Below are positions 15,788 to 24,741 of a DNA stretch of 64,000 bases, in pieces. Location: assembly GCF_009391885.1 (NCBI RefSeq), contig NZ_VZII01000051.1, positions 19,078 to 83,077 on the forward strand. The letters run 5' to 3'. The translations under genes were made by a program, and so were the position numbers. Origin of the DNA: Pseudomonas sp. MN1F. Its GTDB lineage: Bacteria > Pseudomonadota > Gammaproteobacteria > Pseudomonadales > Pseudomonadaceae. The notes beneath the pieces are model-generated. The model saw nothing but the letters and a program-made list of their open reading frames with translations. It did not search any database and had not been told where the DNA came from. Positions within the stretch are counted from its first letter, which is position 1. Each line of letters begins with the position of its first letter.

Positions 15788-17734
15788 TCAGCTTTGTTCC
15801 ACGCGGTTACGGCCTAGATCCTTGGCCCGGTACAACGCGGTATCGGCGCGCTTGAGCACCTGGTCGCCACGTTCGCCGGAACGGAAGGCGCTCAAACCGA
15901 TGGATGTGGTGATGACCACGCGCTCACCCTTGAAATGGAACGGGCAGGCCTCGATCGCCGCGCGCAGCGCTTCGGCCACTTGAACAGCGGCGGCGGGCGA
16001 GGTCTGCGGCAGCAACAGCACGAACTCTTCGCCACCGAACCGGGCAATGAAATCACGTGGGCGCAGGCGTTTGCGCAATTGGTCGGCAACGATCTTCAGC
16101 ACCTTGTCGCCGGCCAGGTGGCCGTAACTGTCGTTGATGCGCTTGAAGTGGTCCAGGTCGAGGATTGCCATGGCCAGGTGACCGCCGCTTTCCTGCCAGT
16201 CGAGCATTTCGCGCTCGACCTGCTCGGTCCAGGCTGCACGGTTGGGCAAGCCGGTCAGTGGATCGATCAGCGCCTTCTGCCGTTGTTCTTCCAGGTGTTC
16301 GCGATAGCCAAGCGCTTCCTGCTCCATGCTCGCCACCCGCTCGGCCAGGCCCTGCAGGCGCCCGGCAAGTTCCTGCTCACGGCGGTCACGTTCATGCTGG
16401 TGCTCGTCCATGGTGCCCAGCAGTGTTTCCAGGCGGTTTTCCAGGATGTGCTTGAGGCTGTCCACATCCACTGCGCCCTGCACGCTGCTTTGCAAGCCAT
16501 CGACCTGTTCACGCAGCTGGCTGTCGAGTTCGCGCGCGGCGGAACTGTTGTCGGCATGGCCGGCGCTGGCTTCGTGCAGGTGGCTCTGGAAGCTGTCGAG
16601 GCGCTCATTGAGCTGCTGCAGGTAGGTTTCGAATTCGTGCTGGCCGCTGTCGGTGATCGCCAGCATGAGCACGGCCAGGTCATCGAGGACCGGGATCAGT
16701 TCATACCAGTTCAGCCCGCGTGCTACCCGCTCGCGCATTACCAGGGCCTGAGCCTTGTGGCGCTCGGGGAGGCTGAGGTCATCCAGCAGGCCGATCAGCG
16801 TCTGCTCGATGTGCGCAGCGACCTGGCTGTAAGGGGGTTCCACCGCATCGGGAAGGGAATAGGGGCCGTCCTCACCGAAGATTTCTTCGAGCGGCGCAGG
16901 CACCGCGGCTGCCGGGGGCTCAGGCTGTTCCTGCACCTCGGGCGCATGATCGGCCTGCGGCTCAGCTTCAGGCTGGGCCACTACCGGTTGTTCAACGCCG
17001 TGAGGCTCTACAAGCTGCTCCGGCTGGGCGACAAGGGCAGCCTCCTCAGGCTCCGGGGCAGGCGCGGCGGCAGCCAGAGGTTGCAGCTCGTCCGCATCAC
17101 GCGGCGGCAAGTCGACCAGTACAGGCCCGTCCGGCTGCGGTTGGGCTTCGGCCGGCGCGATTTCAGGCGCAGCTTGTGCAGACTGACCAGCCTCTGCCTG
17201 AGGCTCGTTGTCTCGGTTACCGAACAGGCGCTGCAAGAAGCCCGGCCGGGCCTCGTCATCCGGCTTGCTCAGCGACGAAAGGGCACGCCCTTGCAGGCCA
17301 CTGAGTTCACCCAGCAGTGGCGGTAACTCGCGTGACTGGGCGACCCCGCCATCGAGCTTCTTCGCCAGCTTTTTCAGTGGCCGGGCAACTTCACCGGGCA
17401 GTGGCAAAGCTTGCAGCTGGGTAACCAGCGCGTTCAGGGCATCACTGACCTGATTCATGCGGGTTTCCCGGCGCTGCTCGGAGTCCAGCACCGCCTTTTC
17501 CAGACGCGGAATCAACCCGGCAAGGCCGGCGTCCATGTTGTCGCTGCGGATGACCTCGCGCATTTCCTTCATGCACTGGTCGACGACCTTGTCGCTGCCT
17601 TCGGCCGCCAGGGTACTGCGCACCAGGCCACGGCGCAGCAGGTCGAGACGCGCGTCCCAGCGGCGTTCGAGCTTTTCCTGCTGTTCGATGCTTTTAAGGT
17701 ATTTTTCTTTCCAGCGCTCGGCTTCTTCGGTCAT
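15788..17734 (-). CDS. Diguanylate cyclase, DgcH-like (PA5487 type)
   Basis: This 648-aa soluble protein has a helical N-terminal domain (residues 1-160), a Pro/Glu/Ala-rich low-complexity linker (about 165-290), a second helical region, a coiled coil (about 430-480) and a C-terminal GGDEF domain. The active site is GGEEF, preceded five residues upstream by RPRD, the RxxD inhibitory site, so the enzyme should make c-di-GMP and be product-inhibited. The substrate-binding segment DPLTGLPNRAAW is intact. No membrane segments are visible. Its position between the amidase and the dsbA-linked exonuclease gene matches PA5487, a broadly conserved Pseudomonas diguanylate cyclase. The dgcH symbol is by analogy. 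Confidence 0.88.
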   Translation of the reverse strand: MTEEAERWKEKYLKSIEQQEKLERRWDARLDLLRRGLVRSTLAAEGSDKVVDQCMKEMREVIRSDNMDAGLAGLIPRLEKAVLDSEQRRETRMNQVSDALNALVTQLQALPLPGEVARPLKKLAKKLDGGVAQSRELPPLLGELSGLQGRALSSLSKPDDEARPGFLQRLFGNRDNEPQAEAGQSAQAAPEIAPAEAQPQPDGPVLVDLPPRDADELQPLAAAAPAPEPEEAALVAQPEQLVEPHGVEQPVVAQPEAEPQADHAPEVQEQPEPPAAAVPAPLEEIFGEDGPYSLPDAVEPPYSQVAAHIEQTLIGLLDDLSLPERHKAQALVMRERVARGLNWYELIPVLDDLAVLMLAITDSGQHEFETYLQQLNERLDSFQSHLHEASAGHADNSSAARELDSQLREQVDGLQSSVQGAVDVDSLKHILENRLETLLGTMDEHQHERDRREQELAGRLQGLAERVASMEQEALGYREHLEEQRQKALIDPLTGLPNRAAWTEQVEREMLDWQESGGHLAMAILDLDHFKRINDSYGHLAGDKVLKIVADQLRKRLRPRDFIARFGGEEFVLLLPQTSPAAAVQVAEALRAAIEACPFHFKGERVVITTSIGLSAFRSGERGDQVLKRADTALYRAKDLGRNRVEQS

Positions 17735-17832
17735 GCCTGGATCCGCGACGGGTAATGCATCTGTGGGCTGTGTAATTACACGCTGTCGGCGCGCCCAGCG
17801 AACACTTGAGGGCTTGCCGCGCTTTAGCTGAT

Positions 17833-18687
17833 CTAGCTCAAGACCGGCAGCGTATCCACAGTCAGTGCATCAGGCAATCGGATCTCCACCGCAACGGGAA
17901 GATGGTCGGAAATCGGCTGCGCCAGCACCTCGACCCGCTCCAGGGTCAGGCTCGGGCTGAGCAGGATGTGGTCCAGGCAGCGCTGCGGGCGCCAGCTGGG
18001 GAAGGTGGCTTCGACCTGGGGTGCGATCAGGCCCAGATCGCGCAGGGGCGAATGCTCGAGCAGGTCGGTTGCGTGGGTATTCATGTCCCCCATCAGGACC
18101 TGATGGCGGTAGCCGCCAATCAGCTCACGGATGTAGCCCAATTGCAGGGCGCGCGTCTTGGCACCCAGGGCCAGGTGCATCATGACCACGATCAGCGCAT
18201 CCTCACCCTCACCAAAACGCACCAGGATCGCACCCCGGCCGGCCGGGCCGGGCAGCGGGTGATCTTCGAGGAGCTGCGGCTTCAGGCGGCTGAGCACGCC
18301 ATTGCTGTGCTGGGCAAAACGCCCGAGGTTGCGATTGAGCTGCTGGTACCAGTAAGGGAAGGAACCCAGTTGGGCCAGGTGCTCCACCTGGTTGACGTAG
18401 CCAGAGCGCAGGCTGCCGCCATCGGCCTCCTGCAGGGCCACCAGGTCGAAGTCGTTGAGCAACTGACCGATTTTCTGCAGGTTACCGGCCCGCCCGGTGT
18501 GCGGCAGCAGGTGCTGCCAACTGCGGGTCAGGTAATGCCGGTAGCGCTCGGTGCTGATGCCGACCTGGATGTTGAAGCTCAGCAGCCGCAGACGACCATC
18601 CTCGGGCAGGCCTGTGGCCTGCAGGTGATGCTCGTTGACCTGCGGCTGGTGCAGGCCAATGCCACGCGCGGTTCTGAAGCGGCGCAT
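17833..18687 (-). CDS. Endonuclease/exonuclease/phosphatase family protein
   Basis: This 284-aa protein has the EEP fold motifs in order: RLLSFNIQVG, LVALQEADGG, VVMMHLALG, HQVLMGDMNTH, QRCLDHILLS and ISDHLPVAVEI. These contain the metal-binding and catalytic Asn, Glu, Asp and His. It therefore probably hydrolyses phosphodiester or phosphate ester bonds; the substrate is unknown. There is no signal peptide. It starts 12 bp after the dsbA stop on the same strand and is probably co-transcribed with it. Confidence 0.85.
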   Translation of the reverse strand: MRRFRTARGIGLHQPQVNEHHLQATGLPEDGRLRLLSFNIQVGISTERYRHYLTRSWQHLLPHTGRAGNLQKIGQLLNDFDLVALQEADGGSLRSGYVNQVEHLAQLGSFPYWYQQLNRNLGRFAQHSNGVLSRLKPQLLEDHPLPGPAGRGAILVRFGEGEDALIVVMMHLALGAKTRALQLGYIRELIGGYRHQVLMGDMNTHATDLLEHSPLRDLGLIAPQVEATFPSWRPQRCLDHILLSPSLTLERVEVLAQPISDHLPVAVEIRLPDALTVDTLPVLS

Positions 18688-18699
18688 GGGGTACGCCGC

Positions 18700-19335
18700 T
18701 TACTTAGCGGCGCGCTCCTTGGCGATCAGTTGGTCGGCGACGTTCAGCACGCCGTCCGGACCGCCTGCGGTACCCAGGTCGAAGCGGTACTTGCCGTTCA
18801 CCACCATGCTCGGTACGCCGGTGATTTCGTACTTCTTCGCCAGTTCCTTGGCCTGGTTGACCTGGCCCTTGATGGCGAACGAGTTGAAGGTAGCGAGGAA
18901 CTTGTCCTTGTCGACGCCCTGGGTGGCGAGGAAGTCGGCCATGTCTTGCGGGTCGGTCAGGCGCTTGCGCTGGTTCTGGATGGCGTCGAAGACTGCGGCA
19001 TGAACCTTCTGCTCGACGCCCATGGCTTCGAGGGTCAGGAACATCTGGCCGTGGGCGTCCCACGGGCCGCCGAACATGGCCGGTACGCGCTTGAAGTTGA
19101 CGTCCTTGGGCAGCTTCTCGACCCATGGGTTGATAGTCGGCTCGAAGTGGTAGCAGTGTGGGCAGCCATACCAGAACAGCTCGACCACTTCGATCTTGCC
19201 TGGCTGGGATACCGGAACAGGGTTGCTCAGCTCGATGTATTCCTTGCCGGCAGTGGCAGGCTCTGCAGCCTGGACGGCAGTCATCCCGAAGACGCTGGCA
19301 GCGACCAGCGCGGCGCTGAGAATCAGTTTACGCAT
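18700..19335 (-). CDS. dsbA: Periplasmic thiol:disulfide oxidoreductase DsbA
   Basis: This 211-aa protein has a cleavable signal peptide of about 23 residues (to VQAAE). The active site is Cys58-Pro-His-Cys61 in LFWYGCPHCYHFE, and the cis-proline loop is TGVPSMVV. It introduces disulfides into exported proteins. Likely clients in this window are the CSS-EAL sensor domain, the Ivy-family protein and possibly the DUF1161 proteins. It lies downstream of the minus-strand cytochrome c4 gene, but a terminator at 19432-19459 separates the two. Confidence 0.93.
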   Translation of the reverse strand: MRKLILSAALVAASVFGMTAVQAAEPATAGKEYIELSNPVPVSQPGKIEVVELFWYGCPHCYHFEPTINPWVEKLPKDVNFKRVPAMFGGPWDAHGQMFLTLEAMGVEQKVHAAVFDAIQNQRKRLTDPQDMADFLATQGVDKDKFLATFNSFAIKGQVNQAKELAKKYEITGVPSMVVNGKYRFDLGTAGGPDGVLNVADQLIAKERAAK

Positions 19336-19431
19336 GCTTTACTCCTGAGCATTCATTGGTCGCCTCGACGCGACCTGTGCTGTGACCGGTGGCGAAGGGC
19401 CCGAGTTCTGTAGTGTAACGGCTGCGGACAG

Positions 19432-19459
19432 AAAAAAGGGCGGCCCGCGCCGCCCTTTC
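19432..19459 (-). terminator. Rho-independent terminator of the cytochrome c4 gene
   Basis: AAAGGGCGGC / GCCGCCCTTT form a 10-bp stem with a 4-base loop. On the minus strand a run of T follows. It sits 30 bp past the cytochrome c4 stop. Confidence 0.85.
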
Positions 19460-19488
19460 ATCTTTAGCGTTGCAGCATTAACCGAATG

Positions 19489-20106
19489 TTAATGCAGGCC
19501 CTGGATGTAGCTGGCCAGCGCTTCGATCTCATGATTGCTCAGCTTGCCGGCGATGGTGCGCATGGTCATCGCATCGCCGTCGTTGGTGCGGTTGCCTTCG
19601 CGGAAGTCAGTGAGCTGCTTGGTCACGTATTGCGAATGCTGGCCGCCCAGGTGCGGGAAGCCGGCGAGGGCGATACCCGCGCCGTTGGGCGAGTGGCAGC
19701 CGGTACAGGCAGGCATGCCTTTTTCCAGGTTGCCACCATTGAACAGCGCCCGGCCACGCTCGACCAACTTGGGATCGGCAGCACCGACGCTGCCTTTCTG
19801 GCTGGAGAACCAGGCGGCGATATCGGCCAGGTCCTGGTCACTGAAATTGGCCAGCATGCCGGTCATTTCCAGCACGGTGCGCTTGCCCGACTTGATGTCG
19901 TGCAGTTGCTTTTCCAGATAGCGCTGGCCCTGGCCAGCCAGTTTCGGGAAGTTCGGCGCCAGGCTGTTGCCGTCCGGGTTGTGGCAAGCACCACAGACGG
20001 CCGTCTTGGCCTGGCCAGCGGCGGCATCGCCTTTGATAGGTTGCGCAGCAGTGGCCGCACCTGCGACACCCAGGGTCAACAGCAGACTCACGACTAGTTT
20101 GTTCAT
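19489..20106 (-). CDS. Dihaem cytochrome c4
   Basis: This 205-aa periplasmic electron carrier has a signal peptide (about 1-20) and two haem-binding sites, CGACH at residues 38-42 and CTGCH near residue 138. Each is followed by a methionine-containing segment (EMTGMLANFSDQDLADIAAWF, and AMTMRTIAGKLSNHEIEALASYI), giving the internal two-fold repeat of cytochrome c4. It carries electrons from the bc1 complex to haem-copper oxidases such as the aa3 enzyme encoded at 38-43 kb. The gene for a c5-type cytochrome lies directly upstream on the same strand. Confidence 0.92.
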   Translation of the reverse strand: MNKLVVSLLLTLGVAGAATAAQPIKGDAAAGQAKTAVCGACHNPDGNSLAPNFPKLAGQGQRYLEKQLHDIKSGKRTVLEMTGMLANFSDQDLADIAAWFSSQKGSVGAADPKLVERGRALFNGGNLEKGMPACTGCHSPNGAGIALAGFPHLGGQHSQYVTKQLTDFREGNRTNDGDAMTMRTIAGKLSNHEIEALASYIQGLH

Positions 20107-20137
20107 CAGCTAATCCAACACGGCTAAGGGTGAAATG

Positions 20138-20509
20138 TTATGTATCGGGACTGCCGCTCATCCAAAGGATGACCAAACGGTAGTCCTCGGCACTGCAGTC
20201 CATGCACAATCCACGCGGCGGCATAGCCTTGAAACCCTGGGTAACATGCACCACCAGCTGCTCCATGCCTTGCGCCAGCCTTGGCTCCCAAGCTGCCGGG
20301 TCACCCTTCTGGGGCGCCTGTGGCAACTGCCCGGCGTGACAGGCCGCACACGTGCGGTTGTACAACGCCTCGGGATCCTGTGTAGCCTGTGCGCTGAAAA
20401 ACGGCAGGAACATACCGACAGCTAGCAGCCATTTCGCCAAGCGAAACGACCTGACAGGGTTGGGGGACGCGCTGCGTTCTGATGCGCGAGCTATTGTTCG
20501 ACACCCCAT
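20138..20509 (-). CDS. Cytochrome c5-type monohaem protein
   Basis: This protein has about 123 aa. After a long basic N-region and a hydrophobic signal or anchor (WLLAVGMFLPFFSAQA), it has the haem site CAACH, the methionine ligand region AMPPRG and a following CMDC pair. The MPP and the two late cysteines are characteristic of cytochrome c5. Its start is uncertain: the ATG at 20509 follows AAGGGG at good spacing, and 20515 is also in frame. Longer in-frame extensions run into the promoter region. It is divergent from engB and upstream of cytochrome c4. Confidence 0.75.
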   Translation of the reverse strand: MGCRTIARASERSASPNPVRSFRLAKWLLAVGMFLPFFSAQATQDPEALYNRTCAACHAGQLPQAPQKGDPAAWEPRLAQGMEQLVVHVTQGFKAMPPRGLCMDCSAEDYRLVILWMSGSPDT

Positions 20510-20633
20510 GCACATTCCCCTTCGCTGAGAGAATGAGCACACAAAAACTGGGGCATTATATACTTCCGCCATCCAAACGGAAACGACACCGCTTGCCAGC
20601 CTCGGCTTTGGCAACACCCACATCGGATATCCC

Positions 20634-21266
20634 ATGCAAGTCAAGAACCCCATCCTCGGCCTCTGCCAGAAAGCCACATTCGCCCTCAGCGCTGCCAAGG
20701 TCGAACAATGCCCGGACGACCAGGGTTACGAGGTGGCTTTCGCCGGCCGCTCCAACGCCGGCAAATCCAGCGCCCTCAATACCCTGACTCATGCCAGCCT
20801 GGCGCGTACCTCGAAAACCCCGGGGCGCACCCAGCTGTTGAATTTCTTCAGTCTGGACGATGAACGGCGTTTGGTCGACCTGCCGGGCTACGGATATGCA
20901 AAAGTCCCGATTCCGCTCAAGCAGCACTGGCAGAAGCACCTGGAAGCCTACCTGGGCAGCCGTGACTGCCTGAAAGGCATCATCTTGATGATGGATGTGC
21001 GTCACCCGATGACCGACTTCGACAAGATGATGCTCGACTGGGCCAGAGCCAGTGGCATGCCGATGCATATTCTGCTGACCAAAGCCGACAAGCTCACCCA
21101 CGGCGCTGGCAAGAACACCTTGCTCAAGGTGCAGTCGGAAATCCGTAAAGGGTGGGGTGACACGGCGACCATCCAGCTGTTCTCGGCGCCCAAGCGCCTG
21201 GGCCTGGAAGAAGCCTACCGGGTGCTGGCTGACTGGATGAAACTGGAAGACAAGCCGGTTGCCTGA
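20634..21266 (+). CDS. engB: Ribosome biogenesis GTPase EngB (YihA/YsxC)
   Basis: This 210-aa essential GTPase acts in assembly of the large ribosomal subunit. The G motifs are intact: G1 GRSNAGKSS (residues 38-46), G2 with TSKTPGRTQ, G3 DLPGYGYAK, and G4 TKADK. It is divergent from the cytochrome c5 gene and convergent towards the sRNA and polA, the conserved polA-engB arrangement. Confidence 0.93.
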   Translation: MQVKNPILGLCQKATFALSAAKVEQCPDDQGYEVAFAGRSNAGKSSALNTLTHASLARTSKTPGRTQLLNFFSLDDERRLVDLPGYGYAKVPIPLKQHWQKHLEAYLGSRDCLKGIILMMDVRHPMTDFDKMMLDWARASGMPMHILLTKADKLTHGAGKNTLLKVQSEIRKGWGDTATIQLFSAPKRLGLEEAYRVLADWMKLEDKPVA

Positions 21267-21277
21267 TCTGTAGATAC

Positions 21278-21306
21278 CGGTCCCTGTGGGCAGCCCGCAG
21301 GGACCG
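21278..21306 (+). terminator. Hairpin after engB (possible terminator)
   Basis: CGGTCCCTG at 21278-21286 pairs perfectly with CAGGGACCG at 21298-21306, with a small inner GGG/CCC stem. No T run follows on the plus strand, so it may be a 3'-end-stabilising stem or a weak terminator. Confidence 0.45.
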
Positions 21307-21323
21307 ATACTCGAATTTCGGGC

Positions 21324-21453
21324 AAAAAAAACCCCGGACTTCGTATGGGGAGGGGGAAGTTCGGGGTTCAAGTCTGGACCGCTAGGGCGGGGTCCAGGTA
21401 TCTGCCAACACTTAACACAACATAGGAGCATCGAAAGGCTTCACCAGCCATTC
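21324..21453 (-). ncRNA. ersA: ErsA-like small RNA (Spot 42 locus) between polA and engB
   Basis: On the minus strand, an RNA of about 130 nt starts near 21453 and ends in a strong terminator: a 12-position stem with one mismatch (arms 21357-21368 and 21330-21341) and eight T. The loop region is very C-rich (CUUCCCCCUCCCC), suited to base-pairing with Shine-Dalgarno sequences. A second hairpin, CTGGACC...GGTCCAG, precedes it. P. aeruginosa ErsA (about 132 nt, sigma-22 dependent) occupies this same polA-engB gap. Location, length, C-rich loop and promoter type agree; the 5' end is predicted. It contains no ORF of note. Confidence 0.8.
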
Positions 21454-21459
21454 AGTTAC

Positions 21460-21488
21460 TCTGAGTTCCGCTTCACCGGTTTAGTTCC
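21460..21488 (-). promoter_or_regulatory. Sigma-22 (AlgU)-type promoter of the sRNA
   Basis: Minus-strand GGAACTA (21488-21482) and TCAGA (21464-21460) are spaced 17 bases apart. This is close to the AlgU/RpoE consensus GAACTT-N16/17-TCtgA, and places transcription start near 21453. Confidence 0.6.
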
Positions 21489-21602
21489 GGAGCGCTCAAA
21501 ACTATTTGCGATAGTTTCATGCAACTCCTGAACTAATGGCATCGAGCCATGCCAGGATCCGCGTCACTACGTCGCAGATCCTACACACCTTTCCCCGCTC
21601 AA

Positions 21603-24350
21603 TCAGTGAGCTTCGTCCCAATTCGAACCAACACCTGCCTCGACCACCAACGGAACATCCAGCTGCGCGGCGTTGCTCATGTGCGTGCGAATTTCATCTT
21701 TCACTTGCTCGACCAGGTCTTCACGCACCTCAAGCACCAGTTCGTCGTGCACCTGCAGGATCACCCGTGCGTCCAGGCCGCTCTCGTTCAGCCAGTTGTC
21801 GACGTTGACCATGGCGCGCTTGATGATGTCGGCGGCTGTGCCCTGCATCGGCGCGTTGATCGCCGTGCGCTCGGCGCCCTTGCGCAGGGCCGGGTTCTTG
21901 GCGTTGATGTCCGGCAGGTACAGGCGACGGCCGAACAGGGTTTCGACGAAGCCCTGCTCGGCGGCCTGGGCGCGAGTGCGCTCCATGTAGGCCAACACGC
22001 CCGGGTAGCGGGCGAAGTAGCGGTCGATGTAGTCCTGCGACTGCTTGCGGTCGACGCCAATCTGCTTGGCCAGGCCAAACGCACTCATGCCGTAGATCAG
22101 GCCGAAGTTGATGGCCTTGGCGCTGCGGCGCTGGTCGGTGGTGACGTCTTCCAGCGCTACGTTGAACACTTCCGCCGCCGTCGCGCGGTGCACGTCCAGA
22201 TCGTTGCGGAAGGCATGCAACAGGCCTTCGTCCTTGGCCAGGTGGGCCATGATGCGCAGTTCGATCTGCGAATAGTCCGCCGCCAGCAGCTTGTAGCCGG
22301 GGCTGGCAATGAACGCCTGACGAATGCGTCGGCCCTCGGCGGTGCGGATCGGGATGTTCTGCAGGTTCGGGTCGCTCGACGACAGGCGCCCGGTGGCGGC
22401 CACTGCCTGCTGGTAGGACGTGTGAATACGCCCGGTGCGCGGGTTGATCTGCCCTGGCAGCTTGTCGGTGTAGGTGCTCTTGAGCTTGCTCAGGCTGCGG
22501 TACTGCATCAGCACCTCAGGCAGCGGGTAGCCTTGCTCGGCAAGTTCGTCGAGCACCGCTTCGGCAGTGGACGGCTGGCCCTTGGCGGTCTTGCTCAGCA
22601 CCGGCATGCCCAGCTTGTCATAGAGGATCGCGCCTAGCTGCTTTGGCGAACCGAGGTTGAATTCCTCGCCGGCCAGCGCGTAGGCGCGCTGCTCCAGGTC
22701 AACCATCTTCACGCCCAGCTCGCCGCTTTGTACCTGCAACAACGCAGCATCGACCAGCGCGCCCTGGCGCTCGATCTTGGCCAGCACCGGCACCAGCGGC
22801 ATCTCGATGTCCATCAGCACCGGCTGCACGCTTGGCGTCTGCGCCAGGCGCGCCTGCAGCGCGTGGTGCAGGCGCAGGGTGATGTCGGCGTCCTCGGCGG
22901 CGTAAGGGCCGGCCTTGTCCAGGTTGATCTGGTTGAAGGTCAGCTGCTTGGCACCCTTGCCGGCGATGTCCTCGAAGGCGATGGTGGTGTGGTCGAGGTA
23001 CTTCAGCGCCAGGCTGTCCATGTCATGCCGGGTGGCAGTGGAATTGAGCACGTACGATTCGAGCATGGTGTCGTAGGCCACACCGCGCATCTCGATGGCT
23101 GGCGAGTTGTTGGCAAGGATGTTGATGTCGTACTTGGCGTTTTGCCCGACCTTGGCCTTGGCCGGGTCTTCCAGCAGCGGCTTCAGCGCCAGCAACACAG
23201 CCTCGCGGTCCAGCTGGGCCGGTGCGCCTTCATAGTCGTGAGCCAGCGGCACATAAGCGGCTTCATGGGGCTCGACCGCGAACGACAGGCCAACCAGCTG
23301 CGCCTGCTGGGCGTCCAGGCTGGTGGTCTCGGTGTCGAAGGCGAACAGCGGCGCCTGGCGCAGCTTCTCCAGCCAGGCGTCGAAGCGGGCTTGATCGAGG
23401 ATGGTCTCGTACTTGGGCTCGACCGTGGCGGCCGGCACTTCGACCGCTGCGACAACATCGCCGGCCCTGGCCGCATCGCGCTGCACATCGGCAATCCAGC
23501 TCTTGAACTCCATCTCGGTGTACAGCGCCAGCAGCGCTTCGCGGTCAGGCTCGCCGCAGACCAGCGCTTCGACTTCCACATCCAGCGGTACATCGCACTT
23601 GATGGTGGCCAGCTCATAGGACAGGAACGCTGCATCGCGGTGCTCCTCGAGCTTGGCGGGCAAGGTCTTGGCGCCACGGATGGCCAGGGCCGGGACCTTG
23701 TCGAGGTTGGCGTACAGGTCGCTGAGGCCACCGCCGATTCCGGTCAGCAGGCCAACAGCGGTTTTCTCACCGACGCCAGGCACGCCCGGGATGTTGTCGA
23801 CCTTGTCGCCCATCAGGGCGAGGAAGTCGATAATGTGTTCCGGGCCAACGCCGAACTTTTCGTGCACACCGGCCACGTCCAGCACACTGCCGGTCATGGT
23901 GTTGACCAAGGTCACGTGGCCGTCCACCAGCTGTGCCATGTCCTTGTCGCCGGTCGAGATGATCACCGGGCGGCCCCGGGTCGCGCTGCTGCGGGCGAGG
24001 GTGCCGATCACGTCATCGGCCTCGACGCCTTCTACGCATAGCAGCGGGTACCCCAGTGCCCGGACGCTGGCGTGCAGCGGCTCGACCTGCACCCGCAGGT
24101 CGTCGGGCATGCTCGGGCGGTTGGCCTTGTATTCGGCGAACATGGCATCGCGGAAGGTCCCGCCCTTGGCGTCGAAGACCACCGCGAACAGGCTGTCGGG
24201 GTATTGCTTGCGCAGGCTCTTGAGCATGTTCAGCACACCCTTGACCGCCCCGGTCGGCATGCCCTTGGAAGTGGTCAGCGGCGGCAGCGCATGGAAGGCG
24301 CGGTACAGGTAGGAGGAACCGTCCACCAGGACGAGGGGCGCTTGGCTCAT
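21603..24350 (-). CDS. polA: DNA polymerase I
   Basis: This 915-aa protein has the full three-domain layout. The 5' nuclease (residues 1 to about 290) includes GVEADDVIGTLA and GDKDMAQLV. The 3'-5' exonuclease domain (about 315-500) has FAFDTETTSLDA, retaining the catalytic Asp and Glu. The polymerase domain has LLAADYSQIELR, the O-helix RRSAKAINFGLIYGMSAFG and the C-terminal VHDELVLEV. The start at 24350 (MSQAPLVLVDGSSYLYRAF) is the normal family start; the longer frame adds four residues. It fills and joins Okazaki gaps and acts in excision repair. The gene runs towards the ErsA-like sRNA. Confidence 0.96.
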   Translation of the reverse strand: MSQAPLVLVDGSSYLYRAFHALPPLTTSKGMPTGAVKGVLNMLKSLRKQYPDSLFAVVFDAKGGTFRDAMFAEYKANRPSMPDDLRVQVEPLHASVRALGYPLLCVEGVEADDVIGTLARSSATRGRPVIISTGDKDMAQLVDGHVTLVNTMTGSVLDVAGVHEKFGVGPEHIIDFLALMGDKVDNIPGVPGVGEKTAVGLLTGIGGGLSDLYANLDKVPALAIRGAKTLPAKLEEHRDAAFLSYELATIKCDVPLDVEVEALVCGEPDREALLALYTEMEFKSWIADVQRDAARAGDVVAAVEVPAATVEPKYETILDQARFDAWLEKLRQAPLFAFDTETTSLDAQQAQLVGLSFAVEPHEAAYVPLAHDYEGAPAQLDREAVLLALKPLLEDPAKAKVGQNAKYDINILANNSPAIEMRGVAYDTMLESYVLNSTATRHDMDSLALKYLDHTTIAFEDIAGKGAKQLTFNQINLDKAGPYAAEDADITLRLHHALQARLAQTPSVQPVLMDIEMPLVPVLAKIERQGALVDAALLQVQSGELGVKMVDLEQRAYALAGEEFNLGSPKQLGAILYDKLGMPVLSKTAKGQPSTAEAVLDELAEQGYPLPEVLMQYRSLSKLKSTYTDKLPGQINPRTGRIHTSYQQAVAATGRLSSSDPNLQNIPIRTAEGRRIRQAFIASPGYKLLAADYSQIELRIMAHLAKDEGLLHAFRNDLDVHRATAAEVFNVALEDVTTDQRRSAKAINFGLIYGMSAFGLAKQIGVDRKQSQDYIDRYFARYPGVLAYMERTRAQAAEQGFVETLFGRRLYLPDINAKNPALRKGAERTAINAPMQGTAADIIKRAMVNVDNWLNESGLDARVILQVHDELVLEVREDLVEQVKDEIRTHMSNAAQLDVPLVVEAGVGSNWDEAH

Positions 24351-24424
24351 GAGCAGAATCAACCTTTTCGGCGGGTCCGGAGCTAGAATAGCCGGATCAA
24401 TGACGACAAAGGGACTAGGTTATC

Positions 24425-24712
24425 ATGCGTAAACTCAATCGCCTGTTACTGCTCGGCCTGTTGGCAACCATGCCGGTCGTCACCCTGGCGGCGGAAGACG
24501 CCCCCTCGGCCGATCCCGAGGTGACCATTCGCACGGAAGGCGATAAAACCATCCAGGAATACCGTCAAAATGGCTTCCTGTATGCGATCAAGATCACGCC
24601 GAAACACGGCAAGCCGTATTTCCTGGTACGCGCCGATGGCACCGATGCCAATTTCATTCGTTCCGACCAGCCGGACATGCTGATCCCGTCCTGGAAGATT
24701 TTCGAGTGGTAA
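24425..24712 (+). CDS. DUF2782 family exported protein
   Basis: This 95-aa protein has a signal peptide (about 1-22, ending LAAED). The conserved core is VTIRTEGDKTIQEYRQNGFLYAIKITPKHGKPYFLV, ending in PSWKIFEW, which is the DUF2782 signature. It is periplasmic and of unknown function. It lies divergent from polA and just before thrB, the same order found in other pseudomonads (from memory). A -10-like TAGAAT lies about 40 bp upstream. Confidence 0.85.
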   Translation: MRKLNRLLLLGLLATMPVVTLAAEDAPSADPEVTIRTEGDKTIQEYRQNGFLYAIKITPKHGKPYFLVRADGTDANFIRSDQPDMLIPSWKIFEW

Positions 24713-24741
24713 GCTGACGCGCGCACCGTTCACATCAACCC

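Noticed and set aside
17806..19413. 535-codon plus-strand frame opposite dsbA and the EEP gene
   Set aside because: Both minus-strand genes have complete catalytic motifs; the plus frame has none.
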